A stretch of 64,000 nt of DNA from contig NC_020126.1 in NCBI RefSeq assembly GCF_000331735.1, positions 4,712,001 to 4,776,000 of the forward strand. The letters are read 5' to 3'. The notes beneath the pieces were generated by a model that saw only the letters and a program-made list of their open reading frames with translations, ran no database searches and was not told where the DNA came from. The translations under genes were made by a program, and so were the position numbers. Positions 35,386 through 47,470 of this stretch are shown here, one piece after another. Source of the stretch: Myxococcus stipitatus DSM 14675. Its GTDB lineage: Bacteria > Myxococcota > Myxococcia > Myxococcales > Myxococcaceae. The first letter of the stretch is position 1. Every line of letters starts with the position of its first letter.

Positions 35386-35736
35386 GTGCGTGAACCTTTC
35401 GAGCAGGCCTGGGGAGTCGACCCCGGCCCGGCTTGTGTGTCTTCTCGACCTTAGGGGACCCGCCCTCACGCGGATCCGGAATCGGGGCAAGCATACCCGA
35501 AGTCGAGCCCATTCCACCCTGTCCGAGCGAGCCTGCCCCCCTGCCTTTCGGGCGCGAAACACCCTCCGCGCTCCGAGCGCGCCTCTCCCGGGGTCCTTCC
35601 AGGGTGGGCACTCGGGGTACGGGTGTGGCCCGCGTGTCGAGCGGGATGGTGAGTTTCCACGAGGTCCCAGGATTCGAGAGGCGGTGCGAGGGCCGCTGCT
35701 AGTGTGCAGGCCGTCCTCAGTCGGAGCTATCGCGCC
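35386..35736. other. Divergent intergenic region, no gene seen
   Basis: 351 bases between the TPR lipoprotein and PhoD starts. No gene, RNA or strong repeat seen. It must hold both promoters but no consensus boxes stand out. Confidence 0.55.
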
Positions 35737-37284
35737 ATGACCCTCCTGACCCGACGTACCGTGCTCCAGGGGCTCGCCCTCACCGCGGCGGGCTGTGCCT
35801 CGACACGCCCCCTGCCCGCGCCGCGTCCCGGCCCGTCGCTGCCCCTGGGGGCTCAGCTCGGCGATGTGCGCACCGGCGCCGTCTCCGTGTGGGGCAAGGC
35901 GGACCGCGCCTCGCGCCTCATCGTGGAGTGGAGCGAGGACGCCCGGCTCGAGAAGGGGGTGCATCGGGTGGAGGGCGGCCTGCTCACGGCGGCGACCGAC
36001 TTCACGGGCGTGGTGGACCTCGCGGGCCTGCCGGCCGGGCGCGAGCTCTTCGTGCGAGTGCTCGCGGAGGATGGGGGCTCGACGGGGGAGGAGTGGCGAG
36101 GGCGGTTCCTCACGGCGTCGGAGGCCGCTCGGGACGTGTGCTTCGCGTGGAGCGCGGACGTGTGCGGCCAGGGGTGGGGCATCAACCCGGAGTGGGGCGG
36201 GTACCGAGGTTTCGCCGCCCTGCGGGCGCTGCGTCCGGACTTCTTCCTCCACGTCGGCGACGTCATCTACGCGGACAACCCGCTGCTGCCGGAGGTCGTC
36301 GTCCCGGATGGTCGGGTGTGGCGCAACCTGGTGACGCCCGCGAAGTCGAAGGTGGCGGAGACGCTGGAGGAGATGCGCGGGAACTTCGCCTACAATTTCC
36401 TCGACGACTCGCTGCGGGCCTTCGCGCGCGAGGTGCCCATCGCGTACCAGTGGGATGACCACGAGGTCCGCAACAACTGGTTCCACAGCCGCACCGTCGC
36501 GGAGGACCCTCGGTACACGCAGGTGCCGGACGACGGTGTCCTCGCGGCGCGAGCAAGGCAGGCCTTCTTCGAGTACACCCCCGTGGGCGGCGCCGCGCGC
36601 GCGGAAGGACGCATCCACCGGCAGTTGTCACAGGGCCCGTTGCTGGACGTGTTCATCCCCGACGTGCGGGCCTTCCGAGGGCCCAACTCCGTCAACCGCC
36701 AGGAGCGGCAGGGGCCGGAGACGGCGTTCCTGGGACGCGCGCAGCTGGACGGCCTCAAGCAGGCGCTGGCGTCGTCGAAGGCCACGTGGAAGGTGATTGC
36801 GACCAGCATGCCGCTGGGGCTCATCGTCCCCGCGGAGAAGCTGGGGGAAGGCTCCTGGCGGATGGAGGCCTGGGCCAACGGACCCGGGGCACCGCTGGGG
36901 CGTGAGCTGGAGCTGGCGGAGCTGCTCTCGTTCCTGAAGGAGCGCAAGGTCCGCAACGTGGTGTTCCTCACTGCGGACGTCCACTACCCGGCCATGCACC
37001 AGTACCACCCGGACCGGGCACGCTTCCGCGACTTCGACCCGTTCTGGGAGTTCGTCGCGGGGCCGCTCAACGCGGGCACGTTCGGGTCCATGCCGTTGGA
37101 TGAGACCTTCGGCCCGGAGGTGCGGTGGCAGAAGCCGGCGACGGTGATGAACGCCGCGCCTTGGGAAGGGCAGCAGTACTTCGGCAGCGTGCGCATCCAG
37201 GGGAACAGCGGCGTGATGACCGTCGCCATCCACGACCTCTCCGGCAAGGCGCTGCACCAGGTGGAGCTGGAGCCTGTCCGCTGA
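35737..37284 (+). CDS. PhoD-family alkaline phosphatase/phosphodiesterase
   Basis: 515 residues. Exported: TRRTVLQGLALTAAGC has twin Arg (R6, R7) and a lipobox Cys at 20, so a Tat-type lipoprotein is possible. PhoD calcineurin-type metal residues are in HVGDVIYAD, QWDDHEVRNNW and LTADVHYPAMH. Fibronectin-like N-terminal domain as usual in the family. Substrate may be phosphodiesters or cell-wall teichoic-type polymers; unknown here. The ATG at 35737 leads straight into the signal peptide. Convergent with the next gene, 8 bases apart. Confidence 0.9.
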   Translation: MTLLTRRTVLQGLALTAAGCASTRPLPAPRPGPSLPLGAQLGDVRTGAVSVWGKADRASRLIVEWSEDARLEKGVHRVEGGLLTAATDFTGVVDLAGLPAGRELFVRVLAEDGGSTGEEWRGRFLTASEAARDVCFAWSADVCGQGWGINPEWGGYRGFAALRALRPDFFLHVGDVIYADNPLLPEVVVPDGRVWRNLVTPAKSKVAETLEEMRGNFAYNFLDDSLRAFAREVPIAYQWDDHEVRNNWFHSRTVAEDPRYTQVPDDGVLAARARQAFFEYTPVGGAARAEGRIHRQLSQGPLLDVFIPDVRAFRGPNSVNRQERQGPETAFLGRAQLDGLKQALASSKATWKVIATSMPLGLIVPAEKLGEGSWRMEAWANGPGAPLGRELELAELLSFLKERKVRNVVFLTADVHYPAMHQYHPDRARFRDFDPFWEFVAGPLNAGTFGSMPLDETFGPEVRWQKPATVMNAAPWEGQQYFGSVRIQGNSGVMTVAIHDLSGKALHQVELEPVR

Positions 37285-37292
37285 GCCGTGGC

Positions 37293-38498
37293 TCAGGTCG
37301 TCAGCACCAGCTTGACCAGCTCCGGGGGACTGCCCACTCGCATGGGCGGCCCCCAGAAGCCGCAGCCTCGGCTCACGTAGATGTGTGAGTCCTGATGACG
37401 GTAGAGGCCCACCGCGTGCTCCCACGCGTAGTCGATGAAGAGCGTCATCGGCGGGAGCTGTCCGCCGTGGGTGTGTCCCGAAATCTGGAGGTCCACTCCG
37501 CGCTCCGCGGCCTGCTTGAAGTTCGCCGGTTGGTGCGCGAGCAACACCGCCGCGCGGTCCGCGTCCCGCCCCGCGAGGGCCTGGTCCAGGTCATAGCCCT
37601 TCTGCGCGGTGCGCCTCCAACCACTCCAGTCATCCACGCCGACCAGGTCCAGCGAGGCACCCGCGTCACCGATGCGGACGTGCCGATTGCGAAGCGTCTG
37701 GATGTCGAGTGACTGGAGGAACTCCACCCAGGCCACGTCTCCGGCGTAGTACTCGTGGTTGCCGGTGACGAAGTAGCTGCCGTAGCGCGAGCGCAGGTTC
37801 CGGAGCGCCGCGACGGCATCGCCCAGGATGGGGACATCGCCATCGACCAGGTCGCCCGTGATGGCGACGAGGTCGGGCTCGAGTGCATTGGCGTGACGGA
37901 CCAGCTCATCCATGAAGCGGCGCCGGATGAAGGGGCCGACGTGGACATCGGTGAGCTGGACGATGGTGAAGCCGTCCAGCGCGCGCGGGAGCTTGGGAAT
38001 CTTGATGGCGAGCTCCGTCACCAGCGGCGGCGCGACGAAGGCCCTCCAGTGGCCATAGGTCGCCAGTCCGCCTCCCGCGACCAGCGCGCCGCCCGCCACC
38101 GCGCGTCCGAGGAACTTCCTTCGCTCCGCGTCCACCGGAGGTGTCGGCTGGGCGAGGGCAGGGGCTTCACTCGCGCGGCGCTGTCGAAGCCGTCGAGCCA
38201 CCGCGAGGATGCCTCGTGAGAGGTCCGTGAGGCCCAGGGCCATCACGAGGCAGAGCGCCACGCCCATCCACGAGTACATGGCCACCTTGACGAGGCGGTC
38301 CGTCTCCTCGGGCAGGGCGCCGAGGAGGGTGCGCCGCATGCCCATCAACAGCCCCATCGCGGTCAGGAAGACGATGGCCAGCAGCCGCACCACGCGGCCG
38401 TGCACCAGCTCTCGCACGAGCCGCCGGTAGAGGTACAGATGGCCCAGCACCGCGCCGAGCCCGATGAGCATGGAGAAGGAGAAGAGGCGGGGCGGCAT
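37293..38498 (-). CDS. Membrane-anchored metallophosphoesterase
   Basis: About 401 residues. Three or four membrane segments in the first 115 residues (FSMLIGLGAVLGHLYLY, LLAIVFLTAMGLLMG, VAMYSWMGVALCLVMALGL), a linker, a further hydrophobic Ala/Gly segment behind ERRKFLGRAVAGG, then a calcineurin-type domain with TDVHVG, TGDLVDGD, TGNHEYY, LAHQP and SGHTHGGQ. It resembles YkuE/YaeI-type enzymes, which cleave lipid or sugar phosphates at the membrane. ATG at 38498 is chosen as the start of the membrane part; an upstream start at 38561 is possible. Divergent from the SDR gene. Confidence 0.88.
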   Translation of the reverse strand: MPPRLFSFSMLIGLGAVLGHLYLYRRLVRELVHGRVVRLLAIVFLTAMGLLMGMRRTLLGALPEETDRLVKVAMYSWMGVALCLVMALGLTDLSRGILAVARRLRQRRASEAPALAQPTPPVDAERRKFLGRAVAGGALVAGGGLATYGHWRAFVAPPLVTELAIKIPKLPRALDGFTIVQLTDVHVGPFIRRRFMDELVRHANALEPDLVAITGDLVDGDVPILGDAVAALRNLRSRYGSYFVTGNHEYYAGDVAWVEFLQSLDIQTLRNRHVRIGDAGASLDLVGVDDWSGWRRTAQKGYDLDQALAGRDADRAAVLLAHQPANFKQAAERGVDLQISGHTHGGQLPPMTLFIDYAWEHAVGLYRHQDSHIYVSRGCGFWGPPMRVGSPPELVKLVLTT

Positions 38499-38626
38499 CC
38501 GGGGCGACTCGAGCGGGAGGGAGCGGGAAGGGTAACACGAGGCCCAGGCGTGTCCGCGCACGTCACGCGGCGGCGCGAGAGGTAGAGTCCGCGTCCACGG
38601 TCAGACGCGGGTCGCGAGGGAGACAC

Positions 38627-39397
38627 ATGGACAAGGTCATCGTCATCACGGGGGCAAGCGGGGGCATCGGAGCGGCGCTCGCACAGCTCGCTGGCGCGCG
38701 AGGGGCGAAGCTCGTGTTGGCGGCTCGGCGACGCGCGGAGCTCGAGGCGGTCGCGGCCCGCTCCGGTCCAGAGGCACTCGCGGTGGTCACCGACGTGACG
38801 TCCCGCGCGGAGGTGGAGCGACTGCGCGACGCGGCGCTGGCGCGCTTCGGCCGCATCGATGTCTGGGTGAACAACGCGGGACGAGGCATCACCCGAAGCG
38901 TGGCCGAGCTCACCGACGAGGACCTCGCGTCCATGTGGCGCGACAACGTCAACACCGCGCTCTACGGGATGCAGGCGGTGCTGCCGCACTTCCAAGCGCG
39001 CGACGCGGGCCAGATTCTCAACGTCTCCAGCGTGCTCGGACGTCTTCCTGTCGTCCCGCCTCGCTCGGCGTACAGCGCGGCCAAGCATGCGTTGAACGCG
39101 CTGAGCGCCTGTCTGCGCCAGGAGCTGCGTGAGACGCATCCCGGCATCTCGGTCACCGTGGTGATGCCAGGAGTCGTCGCCACCGAGTTCGGCTCGAATG
39201 CGCTGGGTGGTGGGATGGACTCCCGCGCGATTCCCGGCGCGCAGCCCGTCGAGGAGGCCGCACAGGTCATCCTCGACGCCATCGTGCATCCGCGTCCGGA
39301 GGTCTACACCCGCGCGCACACGCAAGAGGAGGTCGAGCGCTACTACCACGACGTCGCCGCCTTCGAGCGCGCGCCCGGGCCGGGACCCGGGCGCTGA
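38627..39397 (+). CDS. Short-chain dehydrogenase/reductase
   Basis: 256 residues, NAD(P)-dependent Rossmann enzyme, substrate unknown. Cofactor motif TGASGGIG (8-15), VNNAG (81-85), catalytic S134/S135, Y149 and K153 (YSAAK). An Arg/basic patch after the second strand (AARRRAEL) suggests NADPH. Good ribosome site GGGAGA before the ATG. Convergent with the efflux permease, 17 bases apart. Confidence 0.92.
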   Translation: MDKVIVITGASGGIGAALAQLAGARGAKLVLAARRRAELEAVAARSGPEALAVVTDVTSRAEVERLRDAALARFGRIDVWVNNAGRGITRSVAELTDEDLASMWRDNVNTALYGMQAVLPHFQARDAGQILNVSSVLGRLPVVPPRSAYSAAKHALNALSACLRQELRETHPGISVTVVMPGVVATEFGSNALGGGMDSRAIPGAQPVEEAAQVILDAIVHPRPEVYTRAHTQEEVERYYHDVAAFERAPGPGPGR

Positions 39398-39414
39398 AGC
39401 CTTCGGATGCTTCG

Positions 39415-40620
39415 TCACTCGTAGCGGAGGGACTCGATGGGGGCCAGGCTCGCGGCGCGGCGTGCGGGCCAGATGCCGAAGAACACACCCACGGTGGCGG
39501 AGAAGGCGATGGCCACCACGATGGCCTCGGGGGCGATGACCATGGTCCACCCCATGATGCGCTGGAGCACCGCGGCGCCTCCAATCCCCAGCAAGAGCCC
39601 CAGCGTTCCGCCCGCGAGACACAGCACCAGCGACTCGACGAGGAACTGGAGCAGGATGTCCGTGCCCGTGGCTCCCAGCGCCTTGCGGAGGCCAATCTCG
39701 CGCGTCCGCTCCGTCACGGACACCAGCATGATGTTCATGATGCCGATGCCTCCCACGAGCAGGGAGATGGCGGCGATGCCCGCGAGCAACAGCGAGAAGG
39801 TCTGCGTCGTCTCCTGCACCGTCGCGAGCAGTGAGGCCTGGTCGCGGATGTTGAAGTCCGCCTGCTGCTCGGGGCGGAGGCGGTGCTCGCGCCGCAGCTT
39901 CAGGTCGATCTCCGCCATGGCGTTCTCCATGGACTTCTCATCCGACGCCTGCACCGCGATGGAGCGGATGCGGTTGCTGCCCATCACCCGGAACTGCGCG
40001 GTGGACAGCGGGATGTAGAGGCTTTCGTCGGGGTTGGAGAAGCCCTGCGAGCCCTTCTCCGCCAGGACCCCGATGACCTCGAAGGGGATGCCTCGGATGC
40101 GCACCGTCTCGCCCACGAGCGACGCGGAGTCCCTCAAGCCGAGCTGCGTGCCCGCCAGTGCGCCCAGGACGACCACGCGGCGGCGGCCTCGGTCCTCGTC
40201 ATCGGAGAACATCCGCCCGGCCGTGAGGTGGGACTCGTTGATGCTGAAGTACGCGGGCCACGTGCCCACCACCGAGAGGTTGGCGTTGCTCGCGCCGTAC
40301 TCCACCTGGAAGCGCGACTCGATCTCCGGCGCCACGGCCTGGATGTGCTTGGGCTGTGTGCGCAGCGCCTCCGCGTCGTCGATGGTCATCGTGGCCTGAC
40401 CCCGGCCGAGTCCTCCCGAGAAGCTCTGCCCGGGGCGCACGGTCAGCACGTTCGTTCCCAGCGTCTTGAGCCGTTGCTCGACGGAGCGCTGGGCTCCTTC
40501 GCCCAGTGCCACCATGGTGATGACGGCCGCGATGCCGATGACGATTCCGAGCATCGTCAACAGCGACCGCAGCTTGTTGGCGAGGACCGCGTCGAACGCG
40601 ACCCGGATGATTTCACCCAT
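39415..40620 (-). CDS. MacB-type ABC transporter permease (FtsX family)
   Basis: 401 residues. Four membrane segments in the MacB layout: one at the N-terminus (LRSLLTMLGIVIGIAAVITMVALGEG), a large periplasmic domain (about 45-280), then three C-terminal segments with the FtsX motif MLVSVTERTREIGLRKALGATGTDIL. No ATPase domain is fused; it is a separate gene in the operon. Last of four genes (TolC, ATPase, MacA, permease). AGGAGG sits upstream of the ATG, 24 bases after the MacA-like stop. Confidence 0.95.
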   Translation of the reverse strand: MGEIIRVAFDAVLANKLRSLLTMLGIVIGIAAVITMVALGEGAQRSVEQRLKTLGTNVLTVRPGQSFSGGLGRGQATMTIDDAEALRTQPKHIQAVAPEIESRFQVEYGASNANLSVVGTWPAYFSINESHLTAGRMFSDDEDRGRRRVVVLGALAGTQLGLRDSASLVGETVRIRGIPFEVIGVLAEKGSQGFSNPDESLYIPLSTAQFRVMGSNRIRSIAVQASDEKSMENAMAEIDLKLRREHRLRPEQQADFNIRDQASLLATVQETTQTFSLLLAGIAAISLLVGGIGIMNIMLVSVTERTREIGLRKALGATGTDILLQFLVESLVLCLAGGTLGLLLGIGGAAVLQRIMGWTMVIAPEAIVVAIAFSATVGVFFGIWPARRAASLAPIESLRYE

Positions 40621-40644
40621 GACCTGGCCTCCTCATCCCGCCGG

Positions 40645-42159
40645 TTAACGCCCGCCGCGCATGCCACCACCGCCACCGCCGGCGCCCGGGAACATGCCTC
40701 CGGTCGCCTGACGGAACCGCTCGTTCTGCCGCTGCTGTTGCTGCTGGAGCTGCGCCACGGACACGAGCAGGACCTGCTCCCCGGGCTCCAGGCCGCTGAG
40801 CACCTCGGAGTTCTCCCAGTCGCTCAGTCCCAGCACCACCTTGCGCGGCTCGGGGCCCGCCTTGCCCTGCACGAACACCAGGCCCGGCCGCGTGCCATCC
40901 GTGCCCTGCCGTCCGCCGCGCTGGCGCCGTCCCTCTCCAGCGCCGCCCGGGGTGCCCGCGGCCGCCACGACGTTCTTGCCTTGCGAATCCGTGCCGGTCG
41001 CCACGGTGGCTCCCTGGGGCCCCCCGGACGCGGAGGGGGCCAGACTCGGGCCCTTGTTCTCCGGATGACCCGCGGTGGCCTCGCCGCTCGTGGGCGTCGC
41101 CGTGTTCTCGGACGGGCCGTTGCCACCGGGCCCGCCACGGCCTCGGCCTTCACCCTTGGCGCCCTGGGGACGCAGCAGCGCGCGCACGGCGTCCTCGGTG
41201 AGGCCCACCGCCACCGCGGCGGCTCGGGCGTCTCGCATGCCGACGACCGCGGAGTTGGGGACGGTGATGGCGTCGCGGCGGCTCGAGATTTCGATGGCCA
41301 CCTCCGCGTTCATTCCCGGGCGCAGCAGTCCGTCGGGATTGTCCAGGCGCACGAGGACGGGGAAGAGGGTGACGTTCTGCTCCACCAGGGCCTGGGGTTC
41401 GATCTTCACGACCTCGCCGATGAAGGTGCGGCCAGGGTAGGCCTCCATCGTGACGCGGGCCTTGAGGCCCGAGCGAATCTGTCCCACGTCCGTCTCGTCG
41501 ACCTTGGCGCGCACCTGCATGATGGACAGGTCCGCCATCTTGAAGAGCGTGCTGCCGCCGGACACGTTCGACGTCGCCGACGCGATGATCTGCCCCGGTT
41601 GGATCTGGCGCTCCAGCAGCGTGCCGGAGCTGGGAGCGCGGATGGTGACGTCGCGGCTGCGCTCCTTGGCGAGCTGGAGGTTCGTCTCCGCGCGCACCTT
41701 GGCGGCCCTCGCGGTGGCGAAGGCATCCACGGAGGACTCGAACTCCTGCTGCGTGACGTAACCGGACTGGCGCAGCGACTCCATGCGCTGGCGCTGGGCC
41801 TCCGTCGTGTTCAGCCGCACGCGCGCGGACTCCAGGTCCGCCTGGGCCTGGGCCAGCGCGTTCTGCACGTCGCGCGGGTCGATCTCCGCGAGCAGCGCGT
41901 CCTTCTCCACCTTGTCGCCGGTGTCGAACAGGACGCGGAGCACTTCACCGGACGCCTTGGACTTCACCTCCACCACGCGCAGCGGCTCCACCAGGCCCGC
42001 GGACTCCGCGACGACCTCCATGTCCCGGCGCTCCACCGTGGCCAGCGCCGCCGAACGCTCCGCTGTCTTGGGCTGACTCTCCCGCTGGGTGACGTAGACG
42101 CCCGCTCCGAGCAGGACCGCCGCGACACCCGTGATGACCCACTTCTTCGCCTTGCTCAC
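40645..42159 (-). CDS. MacA/HlyD-type periplasmic adaptor
   Basis: 504 residues, longer than the usual 370-400. N-terminal membrane anchor (WVITGVAAVLLGAGVYV), lipoyl/barrel-sandwich halves (VEPLRVVEVKSKASGEV and RDVTIRAPSSGTLLERQIQPGQ) around a coiled-coil hairpin (about 95-165), then beta-barrel and membrane-proximal domains. The extra length is a Gly/Pro/Ser-rich insert at about 335-430 and a Gln- then Gly-rich tail. It bridges the ABC pump and TolC. GTG start with GGAGG 6 bases upstream. Confidence 0.93.
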   Translation of the reverse strand: MSKAKKWVITGVAAVLLGAGVYVTQRESQPKTAERSAALATVERRDMEVVAESAGLVEPLRVVEVKSKASGEVLRVLFDTGDKVEKDALLAEIDPRDVQNALAQAQADLESARVRLNTTEAQRQRMESLRQSGYVTQQEFESSVDAFATARAAKVRAETNLQLAKERSRDVTIRAPSSGTLLERQIQPGQIIASATSNVSGGSTLFKMADLSIMQVRAKVDETDVGQIRSGLKARVTMEAYPGRTFIGEVVKIEPQALVEQNVTLFPVLVRLDNPDGLLRPGMNAEVAIEISSRRDAITVPNSAVVGMRDARAAAVAVGLTEDAVRALLRPQGAKGEGRGRGGPGGNGPSENTATPTSGEATAGHPENKGPSLAPSASGGPQGATVATGTDSQGKNVVAAAGTPGGAGEGRRQRGGRQGTDGTRPGLVFVQGKAGPEPRKVVLGLSDWENSEVLSGLEPGEQVLLVSVAQLQQQQQRQNERFRQATGGMFPGAGGGGGGMRGGR

Positions 42160-42202
42160 GACGTCCTCCAGGTCTTCGTGGCCACGCTGTGCGCGGTCCC
42201 AC

Positions 42203-42927
<725 letters not shown>

Positions 42928-42931
<4 letters not shown>

Positions 42932-44370
42932 AGGGGCCTCCCGGCGAGTGCCTCCAGCTCCGCGCGCGCGATGCGATAGTCGAAGCGGGAGGACACGAGG
43001 TTGATCTCCGCCTGCACCAGGCTCTCCTGCGACGTCAGCAGCTCGAGGATGGTGGTGGCGCCCAGGCGGTAGCGCTCCTGCTGCACCTTGAGGTCCTCGC
43101 GAGCCACCTCCACCGACTGGCCGGAGAAGGTGATGCGGTCCTCCGCGAGCCGAAGCTGCGCCAGCGCCTGTCCGGCTCCGCTGCGGACCGCGCGTCGCGT
43201 GTCGGCGAGCTGGGCCTGCGACACCACTTCCTGGGTGCGCGCGCGCTGCACGCGCTCCTCGCGCAGGAAGCCATCGAAGATGGGATAGGAGACGCCCAGC
43301 CGCACCGACCAGCTCGTCCTGCCTCCGTTGAAGCTCGGGTCCTGGTTGAACCAGTCATAGCCCGCGGACAGTCGCACCGTGGGGAGGTAGGTCGCCTTCG
43401 CGACGTTCACGCCCGCCTGTGATGCACCCAGGGTGGAGGCCGCGGCGAGCACGTCGGGCGCGTTGGCCTCCAGCTCCGCGACCAGCGCGGCGTCCGTGAG
43501 CGTGAGGGGTTTGGGAGCGATGTTCTCATCGGGGCTGGCCTCCACGGGGCCGTCCTCGCCGACGAGGCGCCCCAGCGCGAGCGCCGCCGACGTGCGCTGC
43601 GTCTCCGCGGTGCGCAGGGCCTCCTTCGCCGTGGTGCGGTCGAGCTGCGCGCGGAGCAGGTCCGAGCGCGTCGCGGAGCCCACCGCGAGCCGACGCTCGG
43701 CGGCGTCCTCGTTCTGCCGGGCCCGCTCGATGCGGGCATTCGCCACTTCCTCGAGCCCCATGGCGCGGAGGACCTCGTAGAACGCGCGCTCCACGGCGAG
43801 CACGGCGGCGGCTCGCTGCGCGGTGAGCTGCGCCTGGGCTGCTCCGGACTGCGCGCGGGTCTGCTTGCGCGTGGCGCTCCGCTGTCCTCCCGTGAAGACA
43901 TTCCACGAGGCGGCCAGGCCCGCGCTGTACGTGTCGTTGGAGCCGGTGACGACGGCGCCCGTCACGGGCTCGATGCGCTCGCTGCTCGCGAGCGAACCCG
44001 ACGCGCTCGCGGAGAGCGAGGGGATATAGGCGCCCACGGCACTGAGCTCGGCGGCCTCGGCGTTGGTGACGCTGCCCTTGGCCTGCGCCACCTGCGGGTT
44101 CGCCTTGAGCGCGCGGGTGATGGCTTCCTCGAGCGTGACGCGCATCACCGTGGGCGCGGCCTCGTCTTTCGGAGGCGCGGGGGCCTGTGGGGCCTCGGGG
44201 GCGGGGGCCTGCGCCGTCTGCGTGGGCGCGTCGGCCTGGAGGCGCGCCGTGGGTTGTTCGGCGCGGGCCGTGTTCGAGACGGGCGCCGTCACCATGCCCA
44301 CGAGGCCGAAGGCCAGCAGGCGCATCCGGTGGGGCCGTCTCTTGAACCACGCTCTCTGGAGCATCGTCAT
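42928..44370 (-). CDS. TolC-family outer-membrane efflux protein
   Basis: About 480 residues. Basic signal peptide ending near ARA (residue 37), a Pro/Ala linker, then two TolC repeats with long helices ([32 protein letters not shown] and the C-terminal [48 protein letters not shown]). It provides the outer-membrane exit for the MacA/ABC pump. ATG at 44370 is preferred, with AAGG upstream and a second ATG two codons later. First gene of the efflux operon, about 50 bases after a sigma-54-type promoter. Confidence 0.93.
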
Positions 44371-44433
44371 CGCAGCCTTGTCCCGTTGAAGTCCGGTGCA
44401 CCTGGGGTGTCCGGAGGGCTCGGGATGGGCAAT

Positions 44434-44450
44434 TGCATGTGCCTTGCCAG
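44434..44450 (-). promoter_or_regulatory. Sigma-54-type promoter of the efflux operon
   Basis: On the minus strand the sequence reads CTGGCAAGGCACATGCA. Against YTGGCACGRNNNTTGCW it keeps GG at -24 and GC at -12 with exact spacing and misses only two of the conserved positions. Initiation near 44423 gives a leader of about 50 bases before the TolC ATG. An NtrC-type activator gene lies next door. Confidence 0.7.
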
Positions 44451-44511
44451 TGCTCAACCCCCTGAAATCGCATGGATAATCCAGGCGGAGACCGCGGAGG
44501 CCGCCGAGGGG

Positions 44512-44526
44512 CTGCGGATTTCGCAC
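44512..44526. promoter_or_regulatory. Candidate activator site 1
   Basis: CTGCGGATTTCGCAC, a near-palindrome matching 13 of 15 positions of site 2 at 44713. It lies about 65 bases upstream of the -24 element of the efflux promoter, a usual distance for a bound NtrC-type dimer. Inferred binding site. Confidence 0.5.
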
Positions 44527-44712
44527 GCGCGGCTGTCAGAGGGCGTCGGGCCGCGAGGGACATTCCGGCGGGAGCGTTGGGCCTCGTGCTTGCACAGGGA
44601 TGGAGGGACACGGCGGCCAAGGTGCCGTTCCAACCCCTGGAGAGAGGCAAATGGGCTCGACAGCAACCAGGCCATGGGGCGCTCGCGCGGAGAGAGGGCA
44701 TGACGGAAGGGA

Positions 44713-44727
44713 GTGCGGATTCCGCAC
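44713..44727. promoter_or_regulatory. Candidate activator site 2
   Basis: GTGCGGA-T-TCCGCAC, a perfect 7+1+7 palindrome 36 bases before the histidine-kinase ATG. Together with site 1 it suggests the regulator acts on both sides of this 393-base region and may control its own operon. No gene is supported between 44371 and 44763. Confidence 0.55.
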
Positions 44728-44763
44728 CGTGCATGCAGAGTTCGCAGCGAGCGGAGGAACCTC

Positions 44764-46074
44764 ATGGAGTGGGAGACACCTCGGGAGAGGTCACGACCGA
44801 TGAGCTTCGTGGCCCGATGGAGGCGGCCCGTGGGGCCGTGGATGCCCTGGGCCCTGGTGGGGCTGATGTGCGCCGTGTTGCTATCGACGGTGCTCTTCAT
44901 CCGCCGGTCGGCCGTGGAGGCGTCGTCGCTGGTGGTGCGCGGCATGGCGAACGTCCTGATGCACGCCGGGCTGGATGCCTTCCGGGAGGGCACGGGCCCG
45001 CCGAGCCAGCAGTCGCTGCGGGCCTTCCTGGAGGCCCACCAGGAGGGCGGCCTCCGGTACGTGGCCATCATCGAGGACGGGCGCGTGCTGACCTCGGTCG
45101 GCGAGGGCTCGCTGGGTGAGATTCAAGACGGCGCGCAGCTGCGCATCGAGAAGGGGAAGGGTCGGTTCATCCACCGGCTTCGGAAGCCTCGGCCGGACCC
45201 GCAGGCCGCGGTGGCTGGCTCGGAGCCTCCGCCTCCGCCCCCCGAGCCTCGCCGCAACCTGCGCATCGGCTATGAGTTCGAGCCCATCACCGCGCTCGAG
45301 CTGACGGACCGCTCCCAGCACCTGCTCGTCATCGCGGTGGTGTCGGTCATGGGCATCCTGGGGTTGACGTTCGCGTTCACGCGCTCGTTGGCGCAGCGCG
45401 AGGCCCTGGCGACGGAGCTGGAGCGCGGACGCAGGCTGGCGGCGTTGGGCACGATGTCCGCGGTGCTCGCGCATGAGCTGCGCAATCCGCTGGCGTCACT
45501 CAAGGGCCATGCCCAGCTGCTGGCCGAGCGCGTGGAGCGGGACGAAGTGCTGCGCCCCAAGGCGGACCGCATCGTCGGTGAGGCGGTGCGGCTGGAGCAG
45601 CTGATGAATGACCTGCTGGCCTTCGTGCGCAGCGGCGAGCTTCGTCGCACGGGGACGGACCCGAACGAGGTGCTGCGCGCGGCGGTGGAGGCGACGGGGG
45701 AGACGCGGGTGGAGGCGCACTATCTCCCGGGGCGTGAGCACTGGGAGCTGGATGCGGGGCGCTTCCAGCAGGCGTTGGAGAACGTGCTGCGCAACGCGGT
45801 GCAGGTGAGCCCGGATGGGCGGCGCGTGGAGGTGAACGTGGAGCGCGAGGGCACGTCGCTCATCTTCACGGTGCGAGACCATGGCCCTGGCATTCCGAAG
45901 GGAGACGAGGAGCGCATCTTCGAGCCCTTCGTCACGGGGCGGCTGCGCGGTGTGGGGCTGGGGTTGGCGATTACTCGCCGCATCGTCGAGCTGCATGGGG
46001 GCTCGGTGGTTGCGAGGACTCATGCGGAGGGGGGCGCGGAGTTTCGCCTCACGGTTCCTGCGAGGGGAGTCTGA
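44764..46074 (+). CDS. Sensor histidine kinase
   Basis: About 436 residues. Two membrane segments (about 29-46 and 187-205) enclose a periplasmic sensor with a Pro-rich stretch. The kinase part has phospho-acceptor H237 in [16 protein letters not shown]-box [17 protein letters not shown]1 [19 protein letters not shown] and G2 [21 protein letters not shown] at 44764 has GGAGGA 5 bases upstream. Pairs with the next gene, 3 bases away. Its signal is unknown; given the neighbours, an efflux substrate or envelope stress is likely. Confidence 0.94.
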   Translation: MEWETPRERSRPMSFVARWRRPVGPWMPWALVGLMCAVLLSTVLFIRRSAVEASSLVVRGMANVLMHAGLDAFREGTGPPSQQSLRAFLEAHQEGGLRYVAIIEDGRVLTSVGEGSLGEIQDGAQLRIEKGKGRFIHRLRKPRPDPQAAVAGSEPPPPPPEPRRNLRIGYEFEPITALELTDRSQHLLVIAVVSVMGILGLTFAFTRSLAQREALATELERGRRLAALGTMSAVLAHELRNPLASLKGHAQLLAERVERDEVLRPKADRIVGEAVRLEQLMNDLLAFVRSGELRRTGTDPNEVLRAAVEATGETRVEAHYLPGREHWELDAGRFQQALENVLRNAVQVSPDGRRVEVNVEREGTSLIFTVRDHGPGIPKGDEERIFEPFVTGRLRGVGLGLAITRRIVELHGGSVVARTHAEGGAEFRLTVPARGV

Positions 46075-46077
46075 GTC

Positions 46078-47424
<1,347 letters not shown>

Positions 47425-47470
47425 GTGGGTGGAGCGCGGAATGATGCCCGCGCCCCATGCTCGGGGCTCG

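Noticed and set aside
44472..45119. A 215-codon frame starting upstream of and overlapping the histidine kinase
   Set aside because: Different frame from the kinase, no domain and no ribosome site; it covers the regulatory palindromes.
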